Positions 61,339 through 64,000 of a DNA stretch of 64,000 nucleotides are shown piece after piece. This DNA comes from Leptospira biflexa serovar Patoc strain 'Patoc 1 (Paris)' (GTDB lineage Bacteria > Spirochaetota > Leptospiria > Leptospirales > Leptospiraceae), in contig NC_010602.1 in assembly GCF_000017685.1 (NCBI RefSeq), positions 1,629,501 through 1,693,500 of the forward strand, given 5' to 3'. Positions within the stretch are counted from its first letter, which is position 1, and each line of letters opens with the position of its first letter. The notes beneath the pieces were generated by a model. The model had not been told where the DNA came from, did no database searches, and was given only the letters and a program-made list of their open reading frames with translations. A program made the translations under genes and the position numbers.

Positions 61339-61698
61339 GGAGCGTGAAGCGTTTTTTCCGAAGGCAGGAAGCCTTTCGGTGACGAGCAAGACGGGCTGAG
61401 ATCGAAAGGCCAGGATGGCCGAAGATCGAAGCGATTCCCGCGGACCTTCTAATTCAAACAAAACTCGAATCAACATCTCGTAGCGCCCCCGCGAAGGCTT
61501 AGTAAAAGCCTGAGGCGAAGTTGGCTGTAAGGCCAAGGGTGGATGGAGCGTGAAGCGTTTTTTCCGAAGGCAGGAAGCCTTTCGGTGACGAGTAGGACGG
61601 GCTGAGATCGAAAGGCCAGGATGGCCGAAGATCGAAGCGATTCCCGCGGACTTTCCCAATCAAACAAAACTCAAATCAACATCTCGTAGCGACCCCGC
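61339..61698. repeat. Two direct repeat copies of about 155 bp next to tRNA-Leu
   Basis: Copy 1 begins with GGAGCGTGAAGCG at 61339 and copy 2 with the same bases at 61545, a 206-bp offset; each runs about 155 bp to GTAGCGMCCCCGCG, with only a few differences (for example GAGCAAGACGG against GAGTAGGACGG). Each copy holds small hairpins, CGAAGGCAGGAAGCCTTTCG and GGCCAGGATGGCC. The 52-bp stretch between copies (61493-61544) has similar hairpins (AGGCTTAGTAAAAGCCT). A GTAGCGACCC also stands just before copy 1. I recall similar repeats near tRNA genes in other Leptospira. No gene is supported in this 410-bp gap. Confidence 0.75.
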
Positions 61699-61704
61699 GG
61701 ACTC

Positions 61705-63624
61705 TCAATCGCAATTCCCAAGGATCCGAAGTCTTGGCAAATGGGGGCTTACCGAATCCCATTCATACCAAAACCCAAAATCCACAAATGCAGGAGTTTC
61801 CGTAACGAATTCCCTTGGATCCACAACGATCTGAACATCCTTACGATTCAATGGCACGGCGAAGGTTTTGACAACAGATTCCTTTTGTACTCGGTATTCT
61901 TTGTCTTGGTCAAAACTTTCTCGTTTGCGAATCTCGACTGTCAACCGATTCGGTAAGTTTGTTTCTACTTCCTTGTCCCAAAGAATTTCCAATTGTATTG
62001 GTTTCAGTCTAGGCGAGGGGTCCTTTCGAAAGTTCAGAACTTGGTCCAAACAACCCGATAGTTTGAAATACATTTGTTTTGTGGGAACGGGGAGAGGGAT
62101 GGGGGATTTGGCATTGACGGACAATTGAGAGAGAGGACTAGGAAAGTTTTGATTTGTTCTTGTTCGATGCAAAACCAATTCCGCGTTTTCTGTGCGACTC
62201 CATAGATAGGTGACTGTAAGGGAGAAGAAGATCCAAAAAAGAATGAGTCCAAATGAGAAGGAAAGTGTTTCTATTTTTAGATTCTGGAAAAGAGTTTGGA
62301 AGAGACTCTCATTTGGTTTGGATTGGAATTCATTTTTTGGAGTGAATTTTAAAATGGGAAGTAAGGCCAAAAGACCCATAAAGGGAAGTAAAACTTCATC
62401 ATCTAACAAATAACATTGAAAACTACCAGCAAAAAGAACTATCGGAATACCTAAATAAAAAACATACTTTCGATTGGTAGTATCAATTTGTTTCGTGATA
62501 GACCATAAAAATCCCAAATAGAATAAAAAGGCAAACAACCCACCCAGTATCAAATCATGTAATACATCAAAATGAGCATGGGATTTGGGAGTGATCGATA
62601 AATCATAATAGAGTGCGGGGATTTCATTTACGATGGGAATGGCAATGTCTATGAAACGATTCTCATAATTTCCTCCCCCAATTCCAAAAACCAAATTTTC
62701 TTTTAGGATGGAATAATTCATTTTATGAATCCAGATCCTTTGGTTCTCTAACGAACGTTTAGCGAAAAGATCATCGATCGCTCTTTGGAATAACCAATTG
62801 GAATGATAAAAAAGTAAAAACGACATGAGTAAAAAAAATATTCCCGTTAACACCCACGGTAAAATCGATTTGATCGAACTTTTTGATTTTTGTAAGAGGA
62901 GAATGGTTCCTAAAAAGATTCCGATCCAAATGGATCGACTCTGGTTTAAAAGAAGTAATACCATCCCAAATCCGGAAACCGAAAGAGTTAGGAGAGAGGT
63001 TTTCCAAAATTGGATCATCCGCTTTTTTTTCGAAAGCAAACGATACGATTTTTCCCAAAGAGAAGGCAAATATACGGCTAAGAGTCCCCCGTAAGTTAAG
63101 TGTGTACTTTGGAAACCAATGGGTAAATAAACGGATATACCGTGGACATTTGCCAAAAGGTGGGGAAGCCGTTTCCCTTCTATATGACGTAAACCGTCCA
63201 TAACAAATGGTGCGAGTCGGTAGGGGAAAAAAAGGGAAATAGTCCCGGAAAGGATAAGGATGATCGCACCTAAAAAAACAAAGTTTTGGATTCTTTTTTT
63301 TTCGCGATCCTTAAGATATGTTTGGTGGAGTAACAAAAATCCCATCCATAGATCACCAAACTCAGATTTCACGATATCTTTTTTCCATTGGATCGTCTGG
63401 TTCTCGATGAGTGGTGTGAGTAAAAAACTCAAATACAAACCCGTCCAAAAAATAAGTGCGATGGGAATCTGGGGGAGTTTTCTTTTCTTCATTTGGTCCA
63501 AAAAAAGAAAGAAGAGAGAAAGGCCTGCGAAGATTTGGCTTAGGCTGATGGATATAGGGGATAGGGCAAAAAAGAATGCCAGAAAAACAAAAGAAATCTT
63601 ATGAAATGTTTCTTTCCCAATCAT
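61705..63624 (-). CDS. O-antigen-ligase-like polytopic membrane protein
   Basis: 639 aa from the ATG at 63624; a TTG at 63636 would add four residues. About 11-12 transmembrane helices cover residues 5-490, with the large periplasmic loop typical of the Wzy/WaaL family (KMNYSILKENLVFGIGGGNYENRFIDI and a HAHFDVLHDLILGG motif with His residues). The C-terminal 150 residues form a soluble beta-rich part (LNRLTVEIRKRESFDQDKEYRV) unusual for the family. Likely acts in surface polysaccharide assembly, with the divergent glycosyltransferase gene beside it. WaaL against Wzy function cannot be told. Confidence 0.85.
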   Translation of the reverse strand: MIGKETFHKISFVFLAFFFALSPISISLSQIFAGLSLFFLFLDQMKKRKLPQIPIALIFWTGLYLSFLLTPLIENQTIQWKKDIVKSEFGDLWMGFLLLHQTYLKDREKKRIQNFVFLGAIILILSGTISLFFPYRLAPFVMDGLRHIEGKRLPHLLANVHGISVYLPIGFQSTHLTYGGLLAVYLPSLWEKSYRLLSKKKRMIQFWKTSLLTLSVSGFGMVLLLLNQSRSIWIGIFLGTILLLQKSKSSIKSILPWVLTGIFFLLMSFLLFYHSNWLFQRAIDDLFAKRSLENQRIWIHKMNYSILKENLVFGIGGGNYENRFIDIAIPIVNEIPALYYDLSITPKSHAHFDVLHDLILGGLFAFLFYLGFLWSITKQIDTTNRKYVFYLGIPIVLFAGSFQCYLLDDEVLLPFMGLLALLPILKFTPKNEFQSKPNESLFQTLFQNLKIETLSFSFGLILFWIFFSLTVTYLWSRTENAELVLHRTRTNQNFPSPLSQLSVNAKSPIPLPVPTKQMYFKLSGCLDQVLNFRKDPSPRLKPIQLEILWDKEVETNLPNRLTVEIRKRESFDQDKEYRVQKESVVKTFAVPLNRKDVQIVVDPREFVTETPAFVDFGFWYEWDSVSPHLPRLRILGNCD

Positions 63625-63654
63625 ATTTGGTTCCAAGAATAGGTTTTAACTCCT

Positions 63655-64000
63655 ATGGAAGGCAAGAGAAAAAGAAAATTGTCGGTGGCCATCATTACCT
63701 TCAATGAAGAAAAAAATATTGGGGATTGTATCCGATCGGTTGTATCCTTCGCCGATGAAATCATTGTATTGGATTCGTTGAGTACGGACAAAACCAAGGA
63801 AATTGCCACTTCCTTCCCCAAAGTCCGATTCTTGGAAGCACCCTTCCCGGGCCATGTCGAACAAAAAAACAAAGCCATTTCCTTTTGCCAAAATGAATGG
63901 ATCTTTTCCCTTGATGCCGACGAAAGGGCCGACGAGGTATTACAAAATTCCATCCAAACATTTTTGGAAACCGATGAGGTCCATTGTGATGGATATAAAA
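63655..64000 (+). CDS. Glycosyltransferase family 2 (5' part only)
   Basis: 115 codons visible, running off the right edge. The start MEGKRKRKLSVAIITFNEEKNIGDCIRSV and the following DEIIVLDSLSTDKTKEIA match the GT2 nucleotide-sugar fold, with the metal-binding DADE in FSLDADERADE. The pattern is that of the WaaE/KdtX-like lipopolysaccharide core beta-glucosyltransferases. Divergent from the O-antigen-ligase-like gene by 30 bp, so both may belong to one surface-glycan locus. Confidence 0.88.
   Translation, partial: MEGKRKRKLSVAIITFNEEKNIGDCIRSVVSFADEIIVLDSLSTDKTKEIATSFPKVRFLEAPFPGHVEQKNKAISFCQNEWIFSLDADERADEVLQNSIQTFLETDEVHCDGYK

Overview
The window reads as a chromosomal segment of a spirochete of the genus Leptospira, most likely a saprophyte of the L. 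biflexa type. The reasons are: roughly 40% GC by eye; an endoflagellar flagellin together with FliM, FliN and a probable Leptospira-only filament-sheath protein; a dense set of PAS, GAF and STAS signalling proteins; scattered single tRNA genes; and an 85-residue SemiSWEET transporter whose sequence I recall as the structurally studied L. biflexa protein. The genus and species assignment is inference from memory, not a database result. No prophage, insertion sequence or CRISPR array was seen.

Layout. 1-7.4 kb: a partial fructose bisphosphatase gene, a divergent unknown gene, then the macromolecular-synthesis operon rpsU-yqeY-dnaG-rpoD and a probable lipoprotein. 7.4-15.7 kb: glpD, tyrS, a membrane-anchored deacetylase, an RND pump without visible partners, def and tRNA-Ala(GGC). 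15.8-23.6 kb: a coiled-coil protein, a GAF/PP2C/ATPase switch protein and its STAS partner, followed by the two subunits of a biotin-dependent acyl-CoA carboxylase. 23.6-35.3 kb: a long leftward operon, ispH-histidine kinase-receiver/ATPase-cheY-STAS-cheA-MCP-cheW-cheD-cheB. 35.5-41.3 kb: flagellin, threonine dehydratase, and the methionine genes metY-metX-metW (direct sulfhydrylation).

41.4-56.2 kb: an exported beta-rich protein, rsmE, a probable FcpB, an AAA ATPase, fliN, a GNAT, an RNHCP protein, an NfeD/SPFH/SPFH operon, and a rightward run (heme-binding protein, argH, cyclophilin, two unknown genes, fliM) in which many start and stop codons overlap. 56.2-64 kb: a phosphodiesterase, a ferredoxin/SemiSWEET/queF operon, guaA, a small exported protein, tRNA-Cys and tRNA-Leu, a direct-repeat region, an O-antigen-ligase-like membrane protein and the start of a glycosyltransferase.

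Points most worth a second look: (1) a GMP synthase whose C-terminal half resembles the longer eukaryote-type enzyme; (2) a FliN carrying a FliM/FliY-like CheY-binding N-terminus; (3) structured GC-rich elements at 38117-38190 and 47633-47714 and a roughly 155-bp direct repeat at 61339-61698 next to tRNA genes; (4) a partner-switch module next to carboxylase genes; (5) a receiver protein whose C-terminal ATPase has no obvious phospho-accepting histidine; and (6) a chemotaxis operon led by ispH with CheB and CheD but no CheR in the window.
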